In this document: positions 35,351 to 45,362 of the stretch, one piece after another
How the letters are laid out: every line of letters begins with the position of its first letter
Position numbering within the stretch: the first letter of the stretch is position 1
Assembly (NCBI GenBank): GCA_963082975.1
Contig: OY720344.1
Location: forward strand, 87,048,107 to 87,112,106
DNA: 64,000 nucleotides
Direction of reading: 5' to 3'
DNA from: Labia minor
Taxonomy: Eukaryota > Arthropoda > Insecta > Dermaptera > Spongiphoridae
The notes under the pieces: model-generated
The model's input: only the letters and a program-made list of their open reading frames with translations
Databases searched by the model: none
Told to the model about the DNA's origin: nothing
Program-made: the position numbers and the translations under genes

Positions 35351-35953
35351 ACTATCTCGCCAGAGATAGTATTGCGATCACGAAAATTTTCGATGTTGAG
35401 ATTTTGATGTTTTTATACGTTTTGAAGGTTCCTGAATCATTTTCACTAAGGTTGAGAAAAATGTCTGTATGTGTGTGTGTGTGTGTGTGTGTGTATGTAG
35501 GCAAGATTACGCAAAAACGGTTTGAGCTAGAATGATGAAATTTGGTACATGGACATTATTCAAAATTCATAGTTTTCTATCAACTTTTGAGAAATGTAGG
35601 TCATCCGGAAGAGGGTCATTACTTACAACGTTTTGATTTTTTTTCCTCTAAAGTGACCGTAAAAATAAAGATATATGTTTGATAATTTTTCACATGATTA
35701 ATAATTGTATAAAACTGCTATATATAGAATTTCAGCTTGATTGATTCGCTAAAATTACCAGAATTAATTTTTTAACACTGCAAATCTCACGCGCCAACAC
35801 GTAACGTGGTGCCATCAACAAAAAGCCAAACATGCGCTGATTTAATATTTATTATTTATAATTTATAATTAATTAAATTTAATTTAAATATAATATATTA
35901 TATTATTTAATCCAATTCTCAAATTGCGAGATAGTCGAGTGGAGACACTCCAG
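35351..35953 (+). mobile_element. HINE family 1, full-length copy nested in the Helentron
   Basis: Complete copy from ACTATCTCGCCAGAGATAGT to the GAGTG/CACTC hairpin ending CTCCAG, with a GT tract at about 35467-35494. Almost identical to the 11.9 kb copy. It lies inside the 34.5-36.3 kb element, so it jumped after that element was already in place. Confidence 0.85.
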
Positions 35954-35955
35954 CT

Positions 35956-36289
35956 AATTATATATGACTTAACTAGCGCGCATGCGCGCCATGGACTTTG
36001 GACCTAGCGAGAGGGTATTAGAACGAAAGACAGCACAAAAGCAACACGCAGATAGCCTCTTTCTCAAAGACGAAAGACCGGACAAAAGAAAGACCCAGAT
36101 AGCCTCTCTCTCAAGAACGAAACACCGCACAAAAGAGAGACGGAGATAGAGGCTATCTCATTCTCACTCGTTATATCTATATCTTTTTTCTCTCTTGCGT
36201 TTCGTAACGCGTTACGAAATTTCAATTTTTCAATTCACTCTCCATTCTCAACCAAATGTCAGGACGCCGCTAAAGAAGTTTCACTTCAA
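35956..36289 (-). repeat. Helentron 5' region with ~47-bp minisatellite and GC palindrome
   Basis: Contains the perfect palindrome GCGCGCATGCGCGC and about 2.7 tandem units of roughly 47 bp (ACGAAAGAC...GCACAAAAG...CAGATAGCCTCT). The last unit is modified to GATAGAGGCTATC, itself a hairpin. The block is repeated almost base for base at about 40757-41068. It is non-coding and sits at the 5' side of the element. Confidence 0.75.
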
Positions 36290-36299
36290 AAAGTGTTTG

Positions 36300-38460
36300 T
36301 CAATTTCAATCACCTTTGAAACATCAAAAAAGAGGATTATATATCATAGATAAATATTTGATTATTATAAAAATAAATGAGTAAAAAATGAAATTTGTAT
36401 GAAATAGATACATATATTTAATAATACAGAACGTGGTGGGCAGAAAATTCAGATAAAAACCTGAGGGAAGAGAATAGGGACTTTAGAAATGTAGTTGCTG
36501 TGGCCAAGTATTTGTACTCTGTAAATAACAGAGTTAGAAAGATAGATAAATAATCATAAAAAATTTAATTAATTAATATTTTATTACAAAAAACTTGAAT
36601 GGTAATATAAATAATGTCATGTATACTTATTCTATAATCTTTTGAAATAAATAAATTTTATAAAAATGAAATTTAATAAACCAAATATTATAAAATATTA
36701 AATATCTTAGCATACATATATTTAATTTTAAATATTTATTTTTATGTATAAGGAATTTAGGAAAATATATTGTATGTGACAGTATATGATATATAATATA
36801 TTTTCTTATATTATATAAATTATATACTTACAATTAATATATAAATAATTCAATTTCTGACATTTTTTTATTAATTTTCAAAAATACCTTTTTTTTATTC
36901 AAAATTAGACATATAAATTGAATCTTTCTTACACATATATGGAAATGTTGAATTATGACATGATTTTAATGAATTTAATTTTTTTTTTAATTTTAATTCT
37001 AGAATCACATAAACTTATACAATGTAAAACAACAAAACAAAATTATCAATGTATATTGTTATGAATTAAGTCCCAATTTTATTTTAAATTTTCTTACTCC
37101 ATATGAGTTTCTATAGTATTTATTTTATAACTTTTTTTTTTACAATACAATATAAACTCTTATTAATCAGTTTTTAACATGGTTAAATTTGATTTAAGAA
37201 TTACATGAAATTGGTTTATTAGAAAATCAGAGATTATTGGCTTCCAAATTTCCAATTCCAATTTTATGTTCTTTAATTCCAACTACAAAATGTCGATTAA
37301 TCTATTCTCTCGCTTGATGACTGAAGCGTGAATAAATCTCGCCAAATGCGCCATCAATTAGAATATTAAAGTCAGGAGCCAAGTCGTCAAGCGAGTCAAA
37401 TGACCATTCTCCCTAGGAGGGTCACCGAATAAATAATAAATGAACAAACAAGAGTACCTCCCTCAAATGGACCTTCATTTCAATATCAATCAATAAATAT
37501 ATATATATACTTTTAAATGTCTCTTATAAGCTAATTAAATAAAAAGCTTTCATACATTTTAGGAATATCAATTATTTACATTTTCATATTATATTAAATT
37601 AAAATAAATTTAATAAAGATTAATTAATTAATACAAAGTAGTATTTTATTAAAAAAGGTTTTATGGCAAAACTGTTTTTTAGAATTTGTTTTTATTTTAA
37701 ATATAGAAATTTACATAATAAAATCTAATTATTTTAATAGATATTATTAAATAAGATTAAACAATAATCTACACCTCAAGTATTGAACTATACTGTTTAC
37801 TTTATTTTTAATATTTCATATGTAAATTCCATTTAAGTAAATGAAAATATAATATTTACTGTGTGACAGTTTTGTTGATTTTAATGAAACAATAGAAAAT
37901 ATATTATTAAATAAATAACGTAAAGTGAATATTACATTATATTTTAGGATGTAATCCCAAAGACTTATTAAATTAATTATTAGAATTACTTGGGTCAATT
38001 AATAAGTTCCCTGGCTGAGACATATAGATCTCAAACTTTGATGAATCTAGTTCATATAATCTTCCAATATTTTATGGCATTTCCCATTTAGTGAAGCTAG
38101 TTTATATTTTTAATTTTGATTATGATAAAAAAAATATTTTTATTATGAGAATAATTTTTAATTTTTTTTTCATATTTTTTTACATAATTATATTTATCTT
38201 ATCTTATTATACTGGCAAAAATTGTATATATACGTATATACATATATTTGTATATTTTTGAGATATTAAACCACTCAATGTATTTTTTTGAAATTCATCT
38301 GTATTGTTTTCAGAAAAATCAACTTGATTAGTATTTTCTTAACTTACAATAGTAAATCCAAATAACGTCTTCAATAACGTCATCCATATTTGCCTTTTGC
38401 CATTCTTTTTTAATTGATATTGTATTAATATTTTTTTATATTTAAAATATTTTAAAAATT
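36300..38460. other. AT-rich sequence with one complex unique patch
   Basis: Mostly A/T-rich. 37290-37450 is more complex (GCGTGAATAAATCTCGCC, CAAGTCGTCAAGCGAGTC) without frame, TIR or second copy, possibly host sequence. No genes recognised. Confidence 0.5.
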
Positions 38461-38465
38461 TTTAT

Positions 38466-39112
38466 TTAAGGTAGTTTGTTACTCAACTGACTTAAACTTG
38501 ACCCTAAATGTTTTTATATTTATTCGAAAGATTATAATTAAATACACAAAATAATTATAATAAATTAAATAGAAAAAAACAGATTTTTTTACCACACCAT
38601 TCAAGAGATATAATTAATTAAAGTTATGCAAAAATACATGAGCTCTTATGAGTGTCCTTGTTCAATAACTCGGAAATTCAGGTTTAAAAGAAATTGACAA
38701 ACTTGACCCCACAAAAAAAACTTTCTAATAGATAAAACGGTATCTCAAGCATATACTGTAAAAATTTTAAAACGATTTACCATATAGTTTTAATTTAATT
38801 ATTTTTTTAATATTATCATGTGTTCTTCTATCTCTGTTGTTTATCCGACTAGGGAAAAAATGGCGGCTCCACCAAGTTCAAATAGTAACTAGAATTTTTT
38901 AATATACTTATAAAGGGTACGTGATAATTAAAGGATATAAAACATTAATAAATATAAAAAATATTTGTTATAGTTTTTGGTTCAATTATAGTTATCAAAT
39001 TCGTTCATATTCGTTATTATATTTCCATTTCATTTTTGGTTTATCTATGTTAACTGGTCGTTTTCCAATTGATTTCCTCATCAATAAACTCTTCGATAAT
39101 CTGTCTTTTGCC
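38466..39112 (+). mobile_element. TTAA-flanked element, truncated copy
   Basis: Begins TTAAGGTAGTTTGTTACTCA, the same terminus as the 56533-57293 element, and matches that element's inverse over several hundred bp. The best conserved part is a core around ATGGCGGCTCCACCAAGTTC. The match fades near 39000 and no right-hand ACAAACTACC terminus follows, so the right end is lost. The 65-codon frame near its right side is not recognised. Confidence 0.72.
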
Positions 39113-39119
39113 ATTTGAA

Positions 39120-39475
39120 CTATGTCCCGCTTATCTTAACAAGCCATTTTATAATTCTATTATAATTGTGGAATCATAAAATTCTTGTAATCATTAACAT
39201 TATACAATCTCCGTAATTCACCAGTAATTTCAAATTTAAAAATCCCATCTGCCTAAGATTTTACCTCACGGATAAAAATAAAATTGACAAAATAATTGTT
39301 TTATAGATATTAATTTCAATATTTTTCTAAAATAATTTTGATGTAATTATTAATTAGTAATAGTAGTAATACTAATTACTTATTGATTGAATTTGAAATA
39401 TCTATAAAATAATTTTATTTTGTCCAAAAACCAAATTGGACGAATTTTTTACAAATTATTTTCTTTATTAAAAAA
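39120..39475. other. AT-rich sequence, nothing recognised
   Basis: Spacer between the TTAA-flanked element and the second Helentron-ended unit. Confidence 0.5.
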
Positions 39476-39479
39476 AGCA

Positions 39480-41068
39480 AAATGTGCAGCATCGTACACG
39501 TGGCGGAAGTGAAACTTCTTAGAATCTAGAGAATAAGATAAATTTTAGTTGAGAGTGTGAGTGAGAGAGAAATAGAGAAAAATAAACCACACTGCCCTCT
39601 TCTACAAAGAATATTTCCAAGCACATACAATTAACAAGTCCACCCTTGCAATTTTCAATTGAATGACTCTCGCCAAGTGTTTTACCTGCTAAATGCTAAG
39701 AACCTTAATTTTAAGAGGTTGATTGATACATTGCAAATTATGTCGAATCATAAACTTACTATTTCAATTGTAATGTTCACATGTGGAAGTGTGAACGTGA
39801 CAAACATAACTTACTTATTTTCTGGGAAATTGCAAAATGTGTTTATTTTTTTATATAAATAATGATCATGCAAATTACACTAAAAATTAAAAAATTATTA
39901 GCTATAATAAACTATTATTGGCTATAAATTAATTAAAATTAATTAAATTAATAAAAATAATTTAAAGATACAACTCGTTGAGAAATGAACTTATAATTAA
40001 CATTTCCTTTAAAACTGTTTAAAACCCCAGAGTGGACGCTGACAATTTGGGTTTTTCCTGGTAAGACTGTCCCCCCCCCCTGGTTTTTCCCAATAACAAA
40101 GTGAAAGAAAATTCCCTTATGTTGCCTCCCCTTCCGACCCCCTAAGAGGGGTTATTTTAAAGGAACAATCGGAAAATAATTTTAAATGAATGAATAAATG
40201 AAAATTCAAATTTTATATATAGTTTTTTATATATGTTTATTTATTCACAAAAAATTAATTAAATTGTAATTTAAATTCTTATAGTTTTATTAAATAAATC
40301 ATTTTTAGTTATAATTTTATATAAGCATTTTTTAATTGAACCTATTCAATCTTGTCATTCCCTAATCAGCATACGCGGTTTCAATAACCCTTTTAATTAT
40401 TCTAAATTCAATCTTTAATTAAATCTAATTTAACACACAACAATTCCGTCTCATTATTGTAATACAAAGTTAGAAATATTAAGTTAATATAATTAATATT
40501 ATTTATTTATTAATACCAATTAATAATATTAATTACTTATAAATAATTCATAATAATAATAAATTGTGATACCAACTTATAGGAATATTAAAATAATATA
40601 ATTATTATTTTACATATATATGAATATAATATAAATATTTTTAATTTTATTTTAAGAATAGATATATATCTAAAAGGCGGTAACTGTGAGGTCACATACT
40701 AATTTTTATTCTTTGACCCAGCAGAGGCTGAGAAATATTATTCCGCGTCAACGTACTAGCGCGCATGCGCGCCGTGGACTTTGGACCTAGCGAGAGGGTA
40801 TTAGAACGAAAGACAGCACAAAAGCAACACGCAGATAGCCTCTTTCTCAAAGACGAAAGACCGGACAAAAGAAAGACGCAGATAGCCTCTTTCTCAAGAA
40901 CGAAACACCGCACAAAAGAGAGACGGAGATAGAGGCTATCTCATTCTCACTCGTTATATCTATATCTTTTTTCTCTCTTGCGTTACGAATGCGTTACGAA
41001 ATTTCAATTTTTCAATTCACTCTCCATTCTCAACCAAATGTCAGGACGCCGCTAAAGAAGTTTCACTT
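39480..41068 (-). mobile_element. Second Helentron-ended unit with unrelated interior
   Basis: The left ~107 bp (AATGTGCAGCATCGTACACG, GTGGCGGAAGTGAAACTTCT, then the GAGAGTGTGAGTGAGAG block) matches 34513-34620. The right ~312 bp (GCGCGCATGCGCGC, minisatellite, GCTAAAGAAGTTTCACTTC) matches 35977-36289. The ~1.15 kb between shares nothing obvious with the first unit. It has no endonuclease frame and contains a poly-C patch (40066-40080) and a family-2-like HINE scrap (40615-40700). It may be a non-autonomous Helentron with replaced or captured interior. The 73-codon minus-strand frame at 40692-40913 lies in the minisatellite and is not a gene. Confidence 0.65.
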
Positions 41069-41079
41069 CAATAATTTGA

Positions 41080-41930
41080 TTAAATTTTTTATAAAAAATA
41101 CATTCAAATTTTACTCCCTTTAAAAAATAAATATAATAATAGTAATAATAATAAGTTTCTTAATTGAACATTGAGGAGGAGTGCCTGGGATAGGTTGAAA
41201 TCCCTCCCCAGGTCATCCAAGTCTCACCATTAAAAAAGTAAAGAACATTGAGGATAGGTGAAAGATTATCACTAAGTAGTACTGAATAAGTATAACAATT
41301 TGAATAATAATAATAATTATAATAATAATAATAAGTAAACTGCTTTACCATTATTTAATTTAATTTTTTATTTTACTTATTTATTTATTTATTTAGTTGT
41401 TTATATAGGAGATATATGATACATCCATGCATCTTTCTCTCTCTTTTACTTCTTGATAAACAAAGTAAAAATAAAATTTTTATCTCAATCTTATTTATTA
41501 TTATTATTATTATTGAAGAATCATCTAAAAGTCAATTGAGAATGAATCAGTCAATGTCCAATTAGTCAACTTAGAATTCATTCAACTGAATATACATTTT
41601 TCTCCCTGAATTTTCTATGCATCAAAGAACACACCACCAGAAAATCAATATTCATAACAAAATAAATATACATATATATATATATATATGTGAAAAAACA
41701 GATATTTTCCAATTACTTCTCTTTTTCTGTATTAAATATTTGAACAAAAAATATTTGCAAATCAAATTTGGATAACAAATATTTATTCTAAAAAATCTTG
41801 AGATGTTTTTTTAATATTTATTTAATACTACTTTTTTAGTATATAGATATATAAGATAATATTTTAAACTGAATATTTTTTTTTATCAATATATTTAACA
41901 ATAATAATTTTAAGTTATTAAGTATAATAC
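41080..41930. other. AT-rich sequence, nothing recognised
   Basis: (AAT)n-type runs and an (AT)n tract near 41669-41689. The short GC-richer patch at 41170-41260 holds GTGCCTGGGATAGG and AGTCTCACCATT without recognisable identity. Confidence 0.5.
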
Positions 41931-41934
41931 CGGG

Positions 41935-42180
41935 ACCCAGAGCCTCGGCTCGGTAATTAAGCTAAAAAAAATGATTCATTATTATTGGGTTTGGCTGGAA
42001 ATATTAATACCTGGGACACCGAGCTCTCGTTCGACCATTTAAAAAATATTAATATACAATTCTTTAATTATTTATTACAATTTTTAAATGATGCATCATT
42101 GCATCAATCTGATTAAAATAAATTGAACTGGGGTCCTCAATAATACAAACAAACAATTTTAGCTAGCATAATAAGATTTT
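41935..42180. other. Moderately complex fragment of unknown origin
   Basis: CCGGGACCCAGAGCCTCGGC and GGGACACCGAGCTCTCGTTC could be SINE- or LINE-derived. A possible B box is GTTCGACC. No second copy in the window and no target duplication visible. Confidence 0.3.
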
Positions 42181-42184
42181 TCTT

Positions 42185-42300
42185 TATAAATACTATCTCT
42201 GGTGTGAATTTCAAAAAAATCGTTAGAGCGGTTTCTGAGAACCCATTTACATATATACAAACAAACAAACAAACAAACAATTTTAGCTAGCATCATAAAA
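42185..42300 (-). mobile_element. Scrap related to the 43.1 kb HINE-2-like element
   Basis: TATAAATACTATCTCTGGTG, followed by AAAAAATCGTTAGAGCGGTT and an ACAAAC-repeat tract, matches 43250-43340. It directly abuts the LINE 3' hairpins to its right. Confidence 0.55.
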
Positions 42301-42600
42301 TAAGACCAGCTGGTCAGAGCGCCTTCGGCGCTCTTCACAGCTGGACGGGGGCTCCGCCCCCTGTACCCCCGAGTGGTACATCGTATTTGGTTAAAAGTAG
42401 TATTCTTCTATTTATATAGCTCAAAGATAGTCGAAAGTTCTTGGCCACATTTCTCCAAATGTCCCTATCCTGAGCCCTTGTCCTATCTCTCTTACGTCCC
42501 TTCCTATGCGTCCATGGTCTTGATTCCCTTTGATAATAATTTTCTTTAATTGCATTTCGAGTGATTTTTTCCCAATTTGTGTAATCACGTACTCACAACA
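42301..42600 (-). pseudogene. LINE C-terminal fragment with double-hairpin 3' end (copy 2)
   Basis: A clean minus-strand frame reads WEKITRNAIKENYYQRESRP then THRKGRKRDRTRAQDRDIWR, NVAKNF, the W/D-R-xxW pattern usual at the very C-terminus of arthropod non-LTR retrotransposon polyproteins. The frame runs into a GC-rich 3' end with hairpins GGGGGCTCCGCCCCC (42347-42361) and GAGCGCCTTCGGCGCTC (42317-42333). No reverse transcriptase core is left upstream, so the insertion is 5'-truncated, as is usual for LINEs. The same hairpins occur at 44.1 and 5.9 kb. Confidence 0.65.
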
Positions 42601-42604
42601 TGCA

Positions 42605-43085
42605 ACATATAATTGGTCAAAGAATATGTATATAATATTTATAATTTTTATGTTTTATTTATATTTATAATTTAATTTTGTTTTTGTTTTCTTTTAATAA
42701 ATAATTCTAATATTAAAAATGCGTAGAGAACGTCTAAAAAATCATATTTTAATTTTTATATAACCAAGAAATCATTTTTCACTCATTTTCAATTGGCGTT
42801 TTGAATATACAAAATTAAAGATTATATAAATAAATAATTTTAATTTTGATCTCATAATTGGATTTCCTTTTTCATGTAAGTATATAATTAAGAGTGGAAT
42901 TACAATATAATCAATAGCTAATATATAATATTAAAAATATATTTACGGATTCGTTCTATAATAAATTGATGATGTCATTTAATTCTCCTACTATGTATCG
43001 AATCGAATATAAAGATAAATCTTCTTTTAAACGTTGTGTGAAACAATTTCAAATAATTTAAATGTAAAACTATTAATGAAATTAA
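42605..43085. other. AT-rich sequence, nothing recognised
   Basis: A/T-rich spacer without features. Confidence 0.55.
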
Positions 43086-43089
43086 AAAA

Positions 43090-43365
43090 TCAAATATATG
43101 AATATAATATAAATATTTTTAATTTTATTTTAAGAATAGATATATATCTCACAGGCGGTGGTTGTGACGTCATCCATATATTATAAATTTAAATTAAGAA
43201 GAACTAATAAAGTTTCGTGAGATGTGATCAATAAAACTCAATTTTTCTTTATAAATACTATCTCTGTTGTGAATTTCAAAAAAATCGTTAGAGCGGTTTT
43301 TGAGAACAATGAAACAAAGAAACAAACAATTTTTACTCGTATAAGAAGATAAGATAAAAATGAGG
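43090..43365 (-). mobile_element. Diverged relative of HINE family 2
   Basis: Inverted family-2 wording is recognisable: ATATTTTTAATTTTATTTTA, then GGTTGTGACGTCATCC (one TGACGTCA), then AAATTAAGAAGAACTAATAA. It continues into a module AAAAAATCGTTAGAGCGGTT and an ACAAAC-type tract. The first part also recurs at 40615-40700. The family-2 termini themselves are not visible, so this is a related subfamily or a decayed copy. Confidence 0.55.
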
Positions 43366-43369
43366 TTAT

Positions 43370-43933
43370 AAATAATTTATTGATTTCAATTAAATAAATT
43401 ATGTCTTCTTTAAACAAAAGTTACTTTCAAAGTAATAATATTAATTATAGTACATAATAGTATATAATACCATAAATATAATATATTCAAATAATCTGTC
43501 TATTAGTAATAAGACTTAAACGCATCTTTGATCATATATGGGAGTAAGTAGAAATTTGCTACCTCTGGATTTCATATCACTTTATTTCTCCCACTTAAAC
43601 TAATTCGATAATTCTGATAATATTTGATGTTGCATAAAGATCAGTTGTACTTTCTCAATATAGTTCCTACTATATTCCTATTTTCATTGATAATACAGCT
43701 ATAAAATTTGAAGGCAATTGTTATTACTCTCTTATTTATGATGCATCTAAAATTATTTTATCATTATCTAACTAAAATAACAAAACACTTTCATAGTTTA
43801 TGAAAAAAGTAAAATGAAAAGTAATTTTTATGTACACACACACACAATCATAAAACAAAATATTTTTAATAATAAATATTGGATTTAAATATCATGTTCT
43901 TTTTTAATTTATATTTATATTTCAATTCCAAAT

Positions 43934-43973
<40 letters not shown>

Positions 43974-44100
43974 TATTTTATCAATTTTACATTCTAATTT
44001 GCTTTTTGATTGCTCTTATATAAGTTTTGATGGTTCAATTAAATATTTTTATTTCGATCGAATCTTACCTTATATACTAATAAATACTATACTAATAAAT
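43370..44100. other. AT-rich sequence with (AT)n
   Basis: An (AT)n tract at 43938-43971, otherwise A/T-rich. Frames crossing the tract are compositional. Confidence 0.55.
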
Positions 44101-44104
44101 ATAT

Positions 44105-44600
44105 ATATATTTAGTAGCTGCTCCGAGCGCCTTCGGCGCTCTCCACACCTAGACGGGGGCTCCGCCCCCTGTACCCCCCCGAGTGTCCCTATTCTGAGCT
44201 ATAACCATCTAACTCCTACCCTGTCCCATCTCTCTCACGTTCCTTCTATGACCTATATCTAGAGATGCATAGAGGACATGCAATTCCTTGTTATGCAGTC
44301 TCCGCCATTCAACGGTGTCCTCATCTTTCTTTGGCCCATAAATGCTGGGAAGAATCCTATTCTCAAATTCTCTGAATCTACTCTCATCTCCCAGGATTAT
44401 AGACCATGCCTCCCACCCATATAATACAATTAATAATTTAATAATTTTGATCCTCTTTGATAATAATTTCCCGATTGCAACCTCGATTTAAATTCTTTGC
44501 AAATATTATTCTCTCTGATACTAATTATTTTGTCTTATCACTATTAATTTCAAACCCCATCAATTTTCCTGCCTCGATTAATTTTTTATGCTACTTTAAA
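44105..44600 (-). pseudogene. LINE reverse-transcriptase C-terminal region with double-hairpin 3' end (copy 3)
   Basis: Minus-strand translation in order: GKLMGFEINSDKTK (RT segment of the GxxINxxKTK type), stop codon and frame change, VLYGWEAW, FRE-FENRIL, GPKKDED, then EWRRLHNKELHVLYASLDI. This is the series seen at the end of many arthropod non-LTR retrotransposon RTs. It then degrades and finishes at hairpins GGGGGCTCCGCCCCC and GAGCGCCTTCGGCGCTC (44125-44169). An A/T-repeat tail follows. The catalytic FADD box is not present. It is broken by stops and 5'-truncated. Clade unresolved (RTE- or CR1-like). Confidence 0.75.
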
Positions 44601-44609
44601 TGTTATTAA

Positions 44610-45060
44610 TTTATTTAAAAAAAAATCAAAGTAAACAAAATAAAAATAAAATATAAAATTAGCATAACACTAAACTACTATAAAAATAATATTAAAAAAT
44701 ATATTATATATTAAAATCTTACGTGAAAATCCAATTATGAGATCAAATTTTCTTAATTAAAATAATTTACTCACATAATCTTAAAAATTAATAGTATTAA
44801 ATTATAGCCGTAAAGTGAATGTTTTCAAAGTTTAAAAGGCCAATAAGATCAATTGAGATATTGTAAATATCAATAGATATATAAAAAGATTTTTATCTGC
44901 ACATTGCTCAGAATTTAAATTACCGCTAAATTATCGCCAGCAGCGCCTCTATGATCTAGCATTGTAACTAAACTATTTTGATTTAAATACCACCCCTGGA
45001 CACACCTTACCAATTAGCGGTTTAATAAAAGAAGTCTGACATGCCCTGAGACCTACTGAA
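44610..45060. other. AT-rich sequence, nothing recognised
   Basis: A/T-rich spacer. The last part (44920-45060) is a little more complex but shows no identity. Confidence 0.5.
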
Positions 45061-45061
45061 T

Positions 45062-45150
45062 ATGCATAAAAAATTTCATAAGAATCGGTCCAGCCGTTTC
45101 GGAGGAGTATAATTTCAAAATTTTGTGACACGAGAATTTTATATATAAGA
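45062..45150 (-). mobile_element. Fragment carrying the 'AAATTTCAT...CGGT' module
   Basis: AAAATTTCATAAGAATCGGT followed by CCAGCCGTTTCGGAGGAGTA is wording shared by many arthropod dispersed repeats. It corresponds to the inverted module found in both HINE families. It ends TTTATATATAAGATATATTT. No termini identified. Confidence 0.4.
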
Positions 45151-45362
45151 TATATTTTTGGATATTTTATTCTACTTAGGATTTTTTTAAAATTCACACA
45201 ATAGAGAATATTTACAAAGAAAAATTGAACTGTATTGGTTTCAGTCTTCTGAAAAATAATCTTTGTTATTATTTTCTTAATTTGAAATAGTAATTTTAAA
45301 TGACGTCAGCAACTATATCAGCGCCTACATTTTGAAATTTGCCTCCCGTCACATTCATTTTT

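Larger units (their letters stand above)
34513..36289 (-). mobile_element. Helentron derivative retaining the endonuclease domain
   Basis: On the minus strand the element starts GAAGTGAAACTTCTTTAGCG. Its 3' part carries AAGAAGTTTCACTTC, the inverse of the start, followed by CGCCACGTG and a terminal stem-loop GTGTA/TGCAC ending CATT. The inverted repeat is terminal on one side and subterminal on the other, as in Helentron/Helitron2 elements, and there is no target duplication; both ends lie in A/T runs. The interior keeps one endonuclease ORF (34689-35249), while the Rep and helicase parts are gone. A complete HINE family 1 (35351-35953) is nested inside. The 5' region (about 36000-36170) is a minisatellite. 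The same ends recur at 39480-41068. Confidence 0.72.

Noticed and set aside
38921-39118. 65-codon plus-strand frame in the truncated TTAA-flanked element
   Set aside because: The corresponding part of the complete copy is not open in the same way, so the frame is not conserved.
40692-40913. 73-codon minus-strand frame
   Set aside because: Lies across the Helentron 5' minisatellite and palindrome and does not look like a protein family.
43879-44262. 127-codon plus-strand frame
   Set aside because: Runs through an (AT)n tract and then antisense through the LINE 3' hairpins.
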